A stretch of DNA of 64,000 bases from positions 1,860,001-1,924,000 of the forward strand of contig CP051152.1 in assembly GCA_003970805.2 (NCBI GenBank), given 5' to 3'. The position numbers and the translations under genes were made by a program. Source of the stretch: Undibacterium piscinae (GTDB lineage Bacteria; Pseudomonadota; Gammaproteobacteria; Burkholderiales; Burkholderiaceae_D). The notes beneath the pieces were generated by a model. It was not told where the DNA came from. It made no database searches and saw only the letters and a list, made by a program, of their open reading frames with translations. Below, piece after piece: positions 29,885 through 39,901 of the stretch (within the stretch, counting starts at the first letter, position 1; every line of letters begins with the position of its first letter).

Positions 29885-31405
29885 TCAGAAGAATCCTAGT
29901 TTTTGCTCGCTATAGCTAACCAGCAGGTTCTTGGTTTGCTGGTAGTGATCAAGCATCATCTTGTGATTTTCGCGACCCAGACCCGATTCCTTGTAGCCGC
30001 CAAATGCAGCATGTGCCGGATAAGCGTGATAGCAGTTGGTCCAGACGCGACCGGCCTTGATGGCGCGGCCCATGCGGTAGGCCAGATTGCCATTACGGCT
30101 CCACACGCCGGCCCCCAGACCATACAAGGTGTCATTGGCAATGGCCAGCGCTTCGGCTTCATCCTTGAAGGTGGTGACTGCCAAGACCGGGCCAAAAATT
30201 TCTTCCTGGAAGATACGCATCTTGTTGTGCCCTTTGAACAAGGTAGGCTGCACATAGTAACCACCTTCCAGATCGCCACCCAGGTGCGCTTGCCCGCCGC
30301 CGGCCAGCACTTCGGCACCTTCCTGCTTGCCCAGATCCAGATACGACAGGATCTTGGTCAACTGCTCTTTGGATGCCTGCGCGCCCATCATGCTGTCGGT
30401 GTCCAGCGGGTTCATGTGTTTGATGGCGGCGACACGCTTCAAGACACGCTCCATGAACTTGTCATAGATTGATTCCTGAATCAATGCGCGCGATGGACAA
30501 GTGCAAACTTCGCCCTGGTTAAAAGCGAACAGCACCATGCCTTCGATGGCTTTGTCGAGGAAGGCATCGTCCTTATCCATGATGTCGGCAAAGAACACGT
30601 TGGGTGATTTGCCACCCAACTCCAGCGTGGCAGGAATCAGGTTATTCGCTGCAGCCTGCGCAATCACACGGCCAGTGCTGGTGGAGCCGGTAAAAGCGAT
30701 CTTGGCGATACGCTTGCTGGTGGCCAAAGGCATGCCGGCTTCACGGCCATAGCCATTGACGATATTGAGCACGCCGGGCGGCAGCAGATCGGCGATCAGT
30801 TCGGCCAGAATCAGGATACTGACAGGCGTAGATTCAGCCGGTTTCAGTACCACGCAATTGCCGGCACCGATAGCCGGCGCCAGTTTCCAGGCTGCCATCA
30901 GGATAGGGAAATTCCACGGAATGATCTGACCGACCACGCCCAGCGGTTCCTGTATGTGGTAAGCCACGGTCGTTTCATCGATCTCGCTCAAGCCACCCTC
31001 CTGCGCACGCACACAACCGGCAAAGTAACGGAAATGATCGATGGTCAGCGGGATGTCGGCGTTCAACGTTTCACGTATCGCTTTGCCGTTGTCCACGGTT
31101 TCGGCATAGGCCAGCAACTCCAGGTTGGCTTCAATGCGGTCGGCTATTTTCAACAGGACGTTGGCGCGTTCGGAAGCATTAGTCTTACCCCAGGCGTCGG
31201 CAGCAGCGTGCGCTGCATCGAGCGCCAGTTCTATGTCTTCGGCGCCGGAACGGGCGACTTTGGTGTAGGGTTTGCCGTTGATCGGGGTAATAACGTTAAA
31301 GTAATCGCCCTTGACCGGGGCCACCCATTGACCACCGATGAAGTTGTCATACTGGGCTTTGTAAGTGATTTTGGCACCGGCGGTACCTGGGGCTGCGTAG
31401 ATCAT
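29885..31405 (-). CDS. NAD-dependent aldehyde dehydrogenase (ExaC/AldB type)
   Basis: The enzyme oxidises aldehydes such as acetaldehyde to carboxylic acids with NAD. It is 506 aa, the usual length. Visible elements are [18 protein letters not shown] for the cofactor loop, the FTGSTSTGR nucleotide motif, the catalytic Glu in [10 protein letters not shown] near residue 265, and the catalytic Cys in the GEVCTCPSR segment near residue 305. The near-terminal [18 protein letters not shown] is typical. It is followed by a DUF779 gene and faces an AcoR-like activator, matching alcohol/acetoin-type regulons. Confidence 0.95.
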   Translation of the reverse strand: MIYAAPGTAGAKITYKAQYDNFIGGQWVAPVKGDYFNVITPINGKPYTKVARSGAEDIELALDAAHAAADAWGKTNASERANVLLKIADRIEANLELLAYAETVDNGKAIRETLNADIPLTIDHFRYFAGCVRAQEGGLSEIDETTVAYHIQEPLGVVGQIIPWNFPILMAAWKLAPAIGAGNCVVLKPAESTPVSILILAELIADLLPPGVLNIVNGYGREAGMPLATSKRIAKIAFTGSTSTGRVIAQAAANNLIPATLELGGKSPNVFFADIMDKDDAFLDKAIEGMVLFAFNQGEVCTCPSRALIQESIYDKFMERVLKRVAAIKHMNPLDTDSMMGAQASKEQLTKILSYLDLGKQEGAEVLAGGGQAHLGGDLEGGYYVQPTLFKGHNKMRIFQEEIFGPVLAVTTFKDEAEALAIANDTLYGLGAGVWSRNGNLAYRMGRAIKAGRVWTNCYHAYPAHAAFGGYKESGLGRENHKMMLDHYQQTKNLLVSYSEQKLGFF

Positions 31406-31489
31406 CGTGTCTCCTGAATAGGTCTATTATTTGAAATATTTAAAATATTTGGAATATTGAGAATCTTGCCTTGTGGCCTAGATCTACTA

Positions 31490-31505
31490 TCAAGTTCCGT
31501 GCCAA
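31490..31505 (-). promoter_or_regulatory. Sigma-54 (-24/-12) promoter of the aldehyde dehydrogenase operon
   Basis: On the minus strand, TGGCACGGAACTTGA matches the sigma-54 consensus TGGCACG-N4-TTGC except for the final C. The GG element and the -12 TTG have the correct spacing. It lies about 85 bases upstream of the dehydrogenase start and opposite a sigma-54 activator gene. Confidence 0.75.
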
Positions 31506-31586
31506 GCTTAGGTTTTCGTGAAAGTCCTTGATTTCATTCAGGTTTTATTCAAGAACCCAACTACGGGTGCAAAGTACAAGGAAAAA

Positions 31587-31630
31587 TGTGACGTTGCATA
31601 AGTTCACAACTGTCACAAAACGCAACAGTT
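31587..31630. promoter_or_regulatory. Candidate upstream activator sites for the AcoR-like regulator
   Basis: Two interleaved dyads occur about 100 bases upstream of the sigma-54 promoter: TGTGAC (31587-31592) / GTCACA (31612-31617), and AACTGT (31608-31613) / ACAGTT (31625-31630). Position and symmetry fit enhancer sites of a Fis-type activator. The call is inference. Confidence 0.4.
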
Positions 31631-31739
31631 ATGACGACGAATACTGACAAGCCAGCCGTGTTGGGCCGGGTGTTTTCCTATACTATATTTGGATAAAATT
31701 CGGGAGCCTAAGCTCTCAGGTATCCATAACGGAGACAAC

Positions 31740-33686
31740 ATGCCTACACCCCTACCTGCGCTGACGCTGCGCCAGGCACGACTGCATCTGCAAGAGTATG
31801 GCCACTGCCCTTCCGGCACCATCAATGAGCGCCTGCTTCGTTCATGGCAACGCAGTCTGGCCGCGGGTTTGCAGCCAGTCGGCGGCTTGCGCCAGACCGA
31901 GCACGCCAGTGCCGATGAGCTACGCCATGTGCTGGAACGCAATCATGAGCTCTTGTCTTATTCGCGGCCCGTCATGGAATACCTGTTTGAGTCTGTGCGC
32001 GATAGCAAAAGCGTGGTAGTGCTAGCCGACAATCGCGGCACCCTCATGCATACGCTAGGTGACGCAGGTTTCTTGAACAAAGCAGAACGGGTAGCCTTAG
32101 CCAGCGGCGCTTCCTGGCATGAGGATCATCGCGGCACCAATGCCATCGGTACCGCCTTGGCGGAGACCAGTGAGGTCGAGATTCACGGCGCCGAACACTT
32201 TCTCGAACACAACGGATTTCTCACCTGCGCGGCCGCCCCTATCATGTCGGCCGATGGTAGCTTGATGGGGATACTCGATATTTCCGGCGATCGACATAGC
32301 GGCCATCCGCACACTTTAAATTTAGTCAGCATGGCCGTGCGCATGATAGAAAACCGTCTGATCGTCGCTAGCAGCAAACGCCGGATTCGCCTGCATTTTC
32401 ACGCGCATCCAGAGGGTATAGGCACGATAGCCGAAGCGATCGTTACGCTCTCGGAAGATGGCTGGATAGTCGGTGCCAATCGTGCCGCGCTGGCTTTGCT
32501 GCATCTTGGCGCACATGACCTGGGCGCAGTACAAATTACCAGTGTGCTTAATCTACGTCTGGAACATCTGCTTCATCAGCATAGTGCGCGCACACACCAA
32601 ACCATAACGGTACATAGTCATGACGGCACCCGGCTAGCGATGCAGGTGCACCTGGATCACAGCGTGCTACCAGCCGTTTCAAGCACATCATCGACTGCAG
32701 TTTCTACCCCGCCCGCCGCTGAAGATGCCTTGTCTTTACTCGATAGCGGCGACCTGCGTTGGCGCAGTGCGGCCGAGAAAACCCGCCGCATTCTCGACAA
32801 ACCGATACCTTTGATTATTCAGGGCGAATCTGGCGTCGGGAAGGAATTTTTTGCCAAGGCGGCGCATGATAGCGGGCCGCGCCGTAACGGGCCGTTTGTC
32901 GCGATTAACTGCGCGGCGATTCCGGAAAATCTGATAGAGGCAGAATTATTTGGCTATCAAGCCGGTGCCTTCACCGGCGCGCGACGCGAAGGCAATCCGG
33001 GGCGTTTGCGGGAAGCCAACGGCGGCACGCTATTCCTCGATGAAATCGGTGATATGCCACTGACCATGCAAAGCAGATTATTGCGCGTGCTGCAAGAGCG
33101 CAGCGTCACGCCCTTGGGCGGCGGAAAAACCGTAGCGGTAGATTTTGCGCTGATCTGCGCCACCCACTGCAAATTGCGCGAACAGGCAGAACAGGGGAAG
33201 TTTCGTTACGATCTGTACTACCGCATCAACGGCCTGACCGTGCAGTTGCCAGCCTTGCGCGAGCGCAGCGATTTCCAGGCATTGACGACACAAATCTTGC
33301 GTAGCCTTAGTCCACAGCGAGAATTGCATCTGACGCCAGGGCTACTGGCGCAATTGGCTGCGCATCCATGGCCAGGGAATCTGCGGCAATACTCCAGCGT
33401 CTTACGCACTGCCATTGCGATGCTAGATCCACACCAGACTGGTATCGAACTGGCGCATCTGTCGGATGATATCGTCGAAGATCTGATGACGGCAGCCGCG
33501 TCGGGCAAGCCAATAAACAACGCCGTAAGTCATCCCTTGAGCATGGAACAAGGGGCGCAGAATCTTGAACAAATATCGCGCAATGCGATACAGCAAGCGC
33601 TGACAGCTAGCCGTGGCAATATCAGCCTGGCCGCCCGCAAGCTGGGGATCAGCCGGCAAACGCTGTATAGAAAAATCAATAACTGA
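31740..33686 (+). CDS. AcoR-family sigma-54-dependent transcriptional activator
   Basis: The product is 648 aa from the ATG at 31740, which has CGGAGACAAC as ribosome site; an upstream start at 31689 lacks one. Order of domains: GAF-type sensor (about 70-200, containing ASGASWHEDHRGTNAIGTAL, typical of AcoR), a PAS-like segment (about 225-275), an AAA+ sigma-54 interaction domain with Walker A GESGVGKEF near residue 361, the sigma-54 loop GAFTGA near 410 and Walker B GGTLFLDEIGDM near 430, then a Fis-type helix-turn-helix at the C-terminus (NISLAARKLGISRQTLYRKI). It likely activates the divergent aldehyde dehydrogenase operon. Confidence 0.92.
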   Translation: MPTPLPALTLRQARLHLQEYGHCPSGTINERLLRSWQRSLAAGLQPVGGLRQTEHASADELRHVLERNHELLSYSRPVMEYLFESVRDSKSVVVLADNRGTLMHTLGDAGFLNKAERVALASGASWHEDHRGTNAIGTALAETSEVEIHGAEHFLEHNGFLTCAAAPIMSADGSLMGILDISGDRHSGHPHTLNLVSMAVRMIENRLIVASSKRRIRLHFHAHPEGIGTIAEAIVTLSEDGWIVGANRAALALLHLGAHDLGAVQITSVLNLRLEHLLHQHSARTHQTITVHSHDGTRLAMQVHLDHSVLPAVSSTSSTAVSTPPAAEDALSLLDSGDLRWRSAAEKTRRILDKPIPLIIQGESGVGKEFFAKAAHDSGPRRNGPFVAINCAAIPENLIEAELFGYQAGAFTGARREGNPGRLREANGGTLFLDEIGDMPLTMQSRLLRVLQERSVTPLGGGKTVAVDFALICATHCKLREQAEQGKFRYDLYYRINGLTVQLPALRERSDFQALTTQILRSLSPQRELHLTPGLLAQLAAHPWPGNLRQYSSVLRTAIAMLDPHQTGIELAHLSDDIVEDLMTAAASGKPINNAVSHPLSMEQGAQNLEQISRNAIQQALTASRGNISLAARKLGISRQTLYRKINN

Positions 33687-33985
33687 GACAGTCGAATGAA
33701 ACTTCCCCGGTCTAGTTCAGTAAGATATGAAATGCCATAGTTTGCATTAATTTATTCCGTTAATTTCTTGCATTAACTTCTTACCGTAGCCTCTTGCGTT
33801 GGCTTCATTTCGCCCGTCTCACGCCACAACAAGAATTGGCGATCGCAAATTCACTGTAACCAGCCCGTCATTTTCTGGCGATAAAATTCCCAGCCCTTAC
33901 TCGCCGAACTGGCTGCATTGGCTAAATTGGCTGCGCGCCGAGTAAGCACCTCCCTTTTTCACTTAGCGTTCACCAGGCTTAACTC

Positions 33986-35395
33986 ATGAAAAAAATACTT
34001 TGTACTCTGGCATTAGCGATGACGGCTGCCCAAGCGAATGCCGCCTATCCGGAAGACCTCAAGCTCAGCAGCTGGAACACCATGCTGCTACCGCTGACCG
34101 CCTTCCCGAATTTCGGTCAGTTACAGCGCGCCCAATTGATTGCCAAGGCGCCGTCACTGGAACAGCAAGACGTTGTGGCGCTCCAGGAATTATTCGACAA
34201 TCAAGCCTCAAGCGAATTGTTGGCCAGCCTTAAAAACCGCTTCCCCTACCAGACCCCGGTAATCGGCCGCAATAAAAGCGGCTGGGATCGCACCGAAGGC
34301 AGTTGGCGCGATGCGGTGCCGGAAGATGGCGGCGTCGCCATCGCCAGCAAATGGCCGATCGCCGAAAAAATTCAATATCTGTTCAGTGCCGCCGGCTGCG
34401 GTGATGATTTCCCTTCGCTCAAAGGTTTCGCCTACGCTAAGATTAACCGCAACGGTGAGTTCTATCATGTCATCAGTACCCATCTGCAATCGGAATCCTC
34501 GTGGGGCTGCACCGGCATTGGCGGTCACGCCGGGATTCGCCAGGCGCAGCTTAAGGAAATCCGGCAATGGATAGACCGCAAAGCCATCCCGGTCAGCGAG
34601 ATGGTAGTCATTACCGGTGACTTCAATATCAACCGCTGGAACACCAGCGAATACCGCGCCATGCTAAGCACGCTCAATGCGCTGGAACCACGCTATGTTG
34701 GCGTGCCGCACACCTTCGATCCGGTCAGCAACGGAGTGGCGCTGGAACGTTACGGCGCACGCACCGGCGACCCGCAGGAATATATCGATTACATCCTGGT
34801 CGACCGCAGCCATCGTCAACCAACTGTGTGGCATAACCTGGCGCTAGACCCACCCTCGCCGCAATGGCAAGTACAGGATGCCAATAGCAAGCGCACTTAT
34901 GCCTATACCGACTATTCCGATCACTATCCGATACAAGCTTTCGCCCGCGCTGACGCTACCACCCCTAGTCACTCATTTGTCGATCAGGCGGGCAGCTACC
35001 GTAACGCCGGTTTGCAGAGCGTAGGTAATGGCCGCTGGCTACAAAGTCCGGCCGACAGTAATGGCTGGCTAAAAGCCGATGCCGACCAATTCGGCACGGC
35101 ACGCACCCGCTTTAACCTATCGAATAATTTCTCCATGCGCAGCAATGGCTGCATCCGCTCCGGTGAATATGTTCGGATAGAAAGAGCCGATCAAGCCAAC
35201 TGGTTCTGGACCTGGTCAGCGGCGTTAAACGGCAACCAGTATTCCTACTATCCATCACAGGGCAGCTTGCAGGCCGATCCGGAATTACGCTTAATCAACC
35301 TCAGCAATCCAACCGGATGTCTCAGGGAAGGTGACACCCTCGCCTTCAAGAGTTGGGCGCGCGGCGGCGCGTGCACCGTTTCGGATATGGCCTAA
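33986..35395 (+). CDS. Secreted sphingomyelinase-type phosphodiesterase (nSMase family), probably truncated
   Basis: The product is 469 aa with a signal peptide (MKKILCTLALAMTAAQANA). The DNase I-like fold matches bacterial neutral sphingomyelinases, which split sphingomyelin into ceramide and phosphocholine. Motifs are KLSSWNTMLLP, the metal ligand Glu in VVALQELFDN, GWDRTEGSW, the His in THLQSE, TGDFNINRW and the catalytic YSDHYPI. A C-terminal region of about 140 residues follows, of unknown fold. The frame ends abruptly where a Dyp-peroxidase-like fragment begins, and a plausible further C-terminus appears in another frame at 35580-35735. The gap 33687-33985 holds only weak inverted repeats. 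Confidence 0.85.
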   Translation: MKKILCTLALAMTAAQANAAYPEDLKLSSWNTMLLPLTAFPNFGQLQRAQLIAKAPSLEQQDVVALQELFDNQASSELLASLKNRFPYQTPVIGRNKSGWDRTEGSWRDAVPEDGGVAIASKWPIAEKIQYLFSAAGCGDDFPSLKGFAYAKINRNGEFYHVISTHLQSESSWGCTGIGGHAGIRQAQLKEIRQWIDRKAIPVSEMVVITGDFNINRWNTSEYRAMLSTLNALEPRYVGVPHTFDPVSNGVALERYGARTGDPQEYIDYILVDRSHRQPTVWHNLALDPPSPQWQVQDANSKRTYAYTDYSDHYPIQAFARADATTPSHSFVDQAGSYRNAGLQSVGNGRWLQSPADSNGWLKADADQFGTARTRFNLSNNFSMRSNGCIRSGEYVRIERADQANWFWTWSAALNGNQYSYYPSQGSLQADPELRLINLSNPTGCLREGDTLAFKSWARGGACTVSDMA

Positions 35396-35735
35396 ACTAT
35401 GCCAGTCAGCGCGCCATCACGCAGGCGCTGGTTACTACCTCGGTAGAATGGGGTAAGGCCGCTGGTCAAAGACAACCCGATTGGACCGCCTATCAGGGTT
35501 TAAAGGAACTGGAACTGCCGCTGGCTCGTTATTTTGTGTCACTGGATCGGCTTCATCGCCTGAGTTATGCGGCCGGCATGAAGCATATCTGAAACAAGAG
35601 TTCAGCAAATTTGCGGTTGAAAATCAGGGTCTGGATGCAGCTAGTTTAAAGATCAAATTACAAGCCTTCATGCAACGCGTCGCGCCAAAAAATCTGAGCG
35701 CACCGAGCTGGAGCGCTGGCCAATATAAACTGTAA
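35396..35735 (+). pseudogene. Eroded duplicate of a Dyp-peroxidase segment joined to a possible sphingomyelinase C-terminus
   Basis: A 40-base stretch at 35431-35470 matches 35889-35928 at 39 of 40 positions. The following CAACCCGATTGG and GAACTGGAACTGCCG also recur in the second copy. The order corresponds to the N-terminal region of a Dyp peroxidase (VTTSVEWGKAAGQ ... PDW ... AYQGLKELELP), with many small indels. It is followed in a different frame by HEAYLKQEFSKFAVENQG to SWSAGQYKL and a stop at 35735, which may be the original end of the sphingomyelinase. No continuous gene can be read. Confidence 0.6.
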
Positions 35736-35750
35736 TAGGAGGCAATGCGG

Positions 35751-37264
35751 ATGGACGCCCAATTAGACTTACTCGATATTGCAATGTGATACGCGCCTAC
35801 GGCCGTTTCGGTTATCCGGTGGCGCGCTATGTTTTTCTAAATATACGCCATGCCAGCCAGGCGCGCGAACTGCTAGCCGCCATCACCAGTTACCACCTCG
35901 GTAGAATGGGGTAAGGCCGCTGGTCAAATCAAACAACCCGATTGGCGTGAATGTGGCCGAACTGGAACTGCCGCGCTCGTCACTGATCGGCTTCTCGCAT
36001 GAAGCAGCGCAAAGATATCTTAGGCGACGACGGTGCCAGCGCGCCCGAGCATTGGGACCCGATCTGGCAAGGCAATCGCGAGCTACGCGAAAAAGACGTA
36101 CACATCTTTATCTCATTGAATGCCCGCAACCAGACTCTGCTGGAACAAGGCTATGCCTGGCTCACGGCTCTGGTAAAAGAATTTTCCGATGCCGCCGTGA
36201 TACTCGGCGGCCATGTCGGCGAAGATGGCGCTCTGCTAGACTACCAGGATGTTCAAGTCCTCATGGAGAATGGCCAGCCCACCTCCAAAGAACACTTCGG
36301 CTATACCGACGGCATCGGTGACCCGGTATTTGTCGGCATGCCAGGCGACGCCATGAATAAAAACGGGCGCGGCAAACAAATGCCCGATGGTAGTTGGGAG
36401 CCGCTCGCCATCGGAGAGTTTTTACTCGGCCACATCGACGAAGCCAAAGAATATCCACCCGCACCGGAGCCGATTTTATTGGCGCGCAACGGCAGCTATA
36501 TGGTGTACCGCAAGCTGCACGAAAATGTCGCCAGCTTCGACGCCTATCTCGATGAGCACGCAAAAACATATCCGGGCGGTAAAGAGCTATTAGCCGCTAA
36601 ATTTGTCGGCCGCTGGCGCGACAATGGCGCGCCACTTACTCGCGCACCAGACGCTGCCAGCAAGGCTAAATTTGACGCCGATTTTTCTATCGCCAATGAT
36701 GCAGAAAAAGACGCACTACTGAGCAACTTCACCTACGACGCCGACATGAGCGGTGCCAAATGCCCGTTCAGTGCCCACATACGCCGCATCAATCCGCGCG
36801 CCTCGCTAGAGATGACGCAAGGCGCCACGCCCGGCTCTATGTGCCTCAACACCGGTGCCTTCGATACCCCCGGCGCGCTGGCCAACCGACGGCGCATCAT
36901 ACGGCGCGGCCTGCCGTATGGCGAGGCCAAAGACCGCAGCCGCAACGACGGCAATCACGGCATCATCATCATGATGCTCAACGCCGACATCGCTCGCCAG
37001 TTTGAATTCGTGCAGCAACAATGGGTGAATTACGGTAATGACTTTAAGGCCGGCAACGACAAGGACGTGATACTCGGCAACCACAGCGCTGACGAGCGTT
37101 TCCCCAGCAAGGCGGTGTTACAGGTAGACCCGGAAGGCGATCAAGCTCCGTACTTTCTCTCCAAGATCCCACGTCTGGTAGAGACCCGCGGCGGCGATTA
37201 CTTCTTCGTCCCCAGCCTGACCGCCTTACGCATGATAGCGCGCGGCGTAGTCGACCCAACCTAA
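35751..37264 (+). pseudogene. Dyp-type haem peroxidase with a broken N-terminus
   Basis: The likely original start is ATG 35751 with a strong AGGAGG site eight bases before it. The first nine codons (MDAQLDLLDI) fit the family. The N-terminal region is then broken by several indels up to about 36000, although VIRAYGRFGYPVARYVF and HASQAREL are still recognisable. From 35999 the frame is clean for 421 residues and contains the haem-peroxidase elements: the GYTDGIGDP motif (GxxDG), the proximal His in CPFSAHIRRINPR, and NHGIIIMMLNADIARQFEF. A protein started internally at 35999 would lack the first ~90 residues. Activity is doubtful. Confidence 0.8.
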
Positions 37265-37310
37265 AACCCCACGCAGCTAAGCTGGGCTTTCACAAATCCG
37301 AAAAGTGGCA

Positions 37311-37386
37311 TGCCCCAGCGCGCATATTACATGCGGGCTGCAGGCCTATGTGGCTGGAAAGGCGCATGGAATATGCGCTGTGGCAG
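37311..37386. repeat. 76-bp palindromic dispersed repeat, copy 1
   Basis: It begins TGCCCCAGCGCGCATATT and ends GCGCATGGAATATGCGC plus TGTGGCAG. The arms GCGCATATTxCATGCG / CGCATGGAATATGCGC can form a long stem. It matches 40127-40202 at 71 of 76 positions. Both copies are followed by TATTTGAAAT after a short gap. The rest of 37265-37747 holds one hairpin near 37684-37715 (AAGCAAACCTATCC / GGATTTGCTT), after the OmpA gene, and nothing else supported. Confidence 0.85.
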
Positions 37387-37747
37387 GGGGTATTTGAAAT
37401 TTCAAATTACGCTGACTCCCGTTGGCCAGCGTATGTTTTAGCGAATTGCTGAAGCTGGACGTGTTTTCCGTCTAAGCAGCGGGCGTCAAGGAAAATGAAA
37501 CCAATTGCAGATACCCGCCGACGTTGACAAGCGATCTGATCCCTGTAAACGTCAATGACGGCATCTTATTCGGAAAATATTACTTACTCACCGCTTCTAG
37601 TGGGGTGAACAGTAAAGCAAAAACACAAGTTTAAAGATATTCACTACATGAGGAAAAATTCTGTTTGCTTGCGGAAGCGACATAAGCAAACCTATCCAAT
37701 GCGATGGATTTGCTTGTCACTGATAACCAAGGATTCTCGATCTATGC

Positions 37748-38761
37748 CTAACTCCTAACCAATTCAACGCGACGGTTTTTAGCGCGGCCTTCTTCAGAGG
37801 AATTGTCACTTATGGGTTTGCTTGCGCCTAAGCCAACCGCGCTCAGGCGTGATGAGTCTATTTTCTGGCCAGTCAAAGCGCGCATCACAGACTGTGCTCG
37901 CGCTAACGACAAATTTTGATTGTGGTTCTTGTCTCCAATATTGTCTGTGTGCCCTTCAATCTGCAAACGTAGCGTAGGTTGTGCGCGCAAAAGTTTAACT
38001 ATTTCATCTACGGCGGCGAGACTTTCTTGGCGGATGACATCGCGATTAGTATCGAAAGACAAATACAAAGGCACATGCCCATCCTGTTTCAAGGCATTGG
38101 CCATATTGTCCGCCGTGAGCATTGCGACGGTCTGTTCCATCTCTTGTTCTTTGATGACTAGAAACTCGGTGAACCCGCCGTTTTGTGAGAGCGTGATCCA
38201 GACATTGCCTTGCGTAGTGCGTATCAAGTAAACATCATGTTCTTCCCACCCGCGTCTAGGAAGATGTGCTCGCTTTAACGTGTTCTCGTTATCTATTAAA
38301 TTCTTTTCTTCCAGCCATTTTTCAGTTGGCAAGATCGTGTTGACCTTAACGCCGCCCATCGCTTTAATCACCTTCGTGTAGTTGCGCAAAAGGCCAAGGG
38401 CCGATAGGCCAGCCTTTTCATTGAGTACGGTACGGAAGGTAATGCGTCCTTCCACTTGTCTTAGATTGGCGCCAGCGATTACGTAAGCTTGGTCAAATTT
38501 CTCATCTGAAGAGGAATAGCCTGTGCTGTTCGGGTTAGAAAAAAGTGCCGGCGTTTTGTCATCCACTTCTGTCATACCTGCAGGGTAGGATAAATAGGGA
38601 AAGGGCGGCAGTGCAATGCTGCTCATCGGCACAGATTCGATATTAAATGCTGCTGGTGCTGAGGCAGGTTTTGCTGGAGTGGCGGCGAAAGTTAGATTTA
38701 CCGTAATGCAAAGACCGATGCTCGCAAGAACATAGTGGATTTTTTGCTGAAAAGTGGTCAT
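37748..38761 (-). CDS. OmpA-family protein
   Basis: The 337-aa protein has a signal peptide (residues 1-26, ending TFA|ATP), a central domain of unknown type (about 50-220, with WITLSQNGGFTEF and LLRNYTKVIKAMGG) and a C-terminal OmpA-like peptidoglycan-binding domain. The latter shows LYLSFDTNRDVI, LRLQIEGHTDNIGDKNHNQNLSLARAQSV and the closing GRAKNRRVEL. Such proteins tether the outer membrane to the cell wall. It is divergent from a lipoprotein and a TadE-like remnant, and OmpA-like proteins are often found beside pilus assembly loci. Confidence 0.9.
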   Translation of the reverse strand: MTTFQQKIHYVLASIGLCITVNLTFAATPAKPASAPAAFNIESVPMSSIALPPFPYLSYPAGMTEVDDKTPALFSNPNSTGYSSSDEKFDQAYVIAGANLRQVEGRITFRTVLNEKAGLSALGLLRNYTKVIKAMGGVKVNTILPTEKWLEEKNLIDNENTLKRAHLPRRGWEEHDVYLIRTTQGNVWITLSQNGGFTEFLVIKEQEMEQTVAMLTADNMANALKQDGHVPLYLSFDTNRDVIRQESLAAVDEIVKLLRAQPTLRLQIEGHTDNIGDKNHNQNLSLARAQSVMRALTGQKIDSSRLSAVGLGASKPISDNSSEEGRAKNRRVELVRS

Positions 38762-38981
38762 TGGTTTGTGCGCTTATAGTTAATGTTGGCTTGTCTGAGA
38801 AACATGAAATTTTACCAATAAAAAGACTAGCGCAAATTAATAAAATTATTTCTTTTGTAACTTGTGTAACAACTGCAAGTATTTGTAAATATTAAAAAAA
38901 CAATTTAATTGATGGTAAGATATTTTTAGTGATGTCGATATGAGCGTCCCTCGATATTTCGTCTTCCATGAGGTGAATGCT

Positions 38982-39092
38982 ATGCAGCAAGTTGTTCCTG
39001 ATTTTGCGCAAGCCAGCAGCGATCAAGGTATTGAATTGCTGACTGATAGTTCAATGTGGAATGTTGGCAGGTTCTACTATAAAAAACGATGA
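38982..39092 (+). CDS. Small ORF (36 aa), possible remnant, coupled to lipoprotein gene
   Basis: ATG 38982 has a GAGGTGA ribosome-like site. The 36-residue product (MQQVVPDFAQASSDQGIELL and 16 more, ending FYYKKR) ends at a TGA that overlaps the start of the next gene as ATGA. I do not recognise it. The coupling favours translation. It may be the surviving end of a larger gene of the neighbouring Tad-like group. The upstream 38762-38981 is strongly AT-rich and without genes. Confidence 0.45.
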   Translation: MQQVVPDFAQASSDQGIELLTDSSMWNVGRFYYKKR

Positions 39093-39892
39093 AAACAAAC
39101 GTAAAAACAAGAAAATCTTCGAGTACCATTTTGATCTTTCTAGCGATCAACTTGCTTGCGGCTTGCGATAACCCTATGGCTGCCGGTAATAAATCGAATG
39201 GTGCCGATGCATCTTCAATGCCGTCGGAAAAGAGCTATGAAATAGTCACTGTTACTCGCGCGGTTTCGCTGGACCGTTCTCTCGCATTTACCAAGGCTGG
39301 ATACGACGTTTGCGCGGCAAGTGCTAAGGCCTTCTCGTTACCGGTGATGCCGTTTCCTGCACTGCCAAATGATTATTTTGACGGGCGCCAAACATACATG
39401 AGCGATGGTGTGAATTTCTATCAAAAGAAGGAAACCTATGTCCTTGATCTTGCTTCGTATGAAGAGAGATGCGCTTCAGAATTTAAATTACTCACAGATA
39501 TTACCATTGTGAGGGGCAATAGAACTCAAACCATTAACTTAGCAGTTGACGGCGTAGAGCATAAACAATTTGGACCTGATGTTCCCTATTATGACTTTAC
39601 TGCGCTCAAAAAAGCTGCAATCGAAGTATTTTCACTGCGCAAAATTAAATCGGGAATATCAATGCGATGTCTCGATTCCACAGTGAGTAGTATGGTGCAG
39701 AAAGACTTTGAGGCGTGTATTTATGATGGTCCAAATGATAGTTCCCTGTTTTATGCAACAGATCATCCTATTGATTTATTTATACACCTTCCTCCGGTTA
39801 TGGGTCCTGAGGTAGATTCCGTGAGGGTGACTGATGTGCAAGTATTTAAACTTGGAAAAGCAATTGATTCTAAATTTTTCGAGTTTAAGTAG
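39089..39892 (+). CDS. Putative lipoprotein of unknown function
   Basis: This 267-aa protein has a lipoprotein signal: basic N-terminus, hydrophobic STILIFLAINLLAAC and a lipobox with Cys at residue 26. Asp at the +2 position would, by the E. coli rule, favour retention in the inner membrane. The mature part has four further Cys (in DVCAAS, ERCASEF, MRCLDS, EACIYD), suggesting two disulphides. I do not recognise a family. The base composition is more AT-rich than flanking housekeeping genes. It starts by ATGA overlap with the small ORF and is followed after nine bases by a TadE-like gene. Confidence 0.75.
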   Translation: MKTNVKTRKSSSTILIFLAINLLAACDNPMAAGNKSNGADASSMPSEKSYEIVTVTRAVSLDRSLAFTKAGYDVCAASAKAFSLPVMPFPALPNDYFDGRQTYMSDGVNFYQKKETYVLDLASYEERCASEFKLLTDITIVRGNRTQTINLAVDGVEHKQFGPDVPYYDFTALKKAAIEVFSLRKIKSGISMRCLDSTVSSMVQKDFEACIYDGPNDSSLFYATDHPIDLFIHLPPVMGPEVDSVRVTDVQVFKLGKAIDSKFFEFK

Positions 39893-39901
39893 TATGAAAA
39901 A

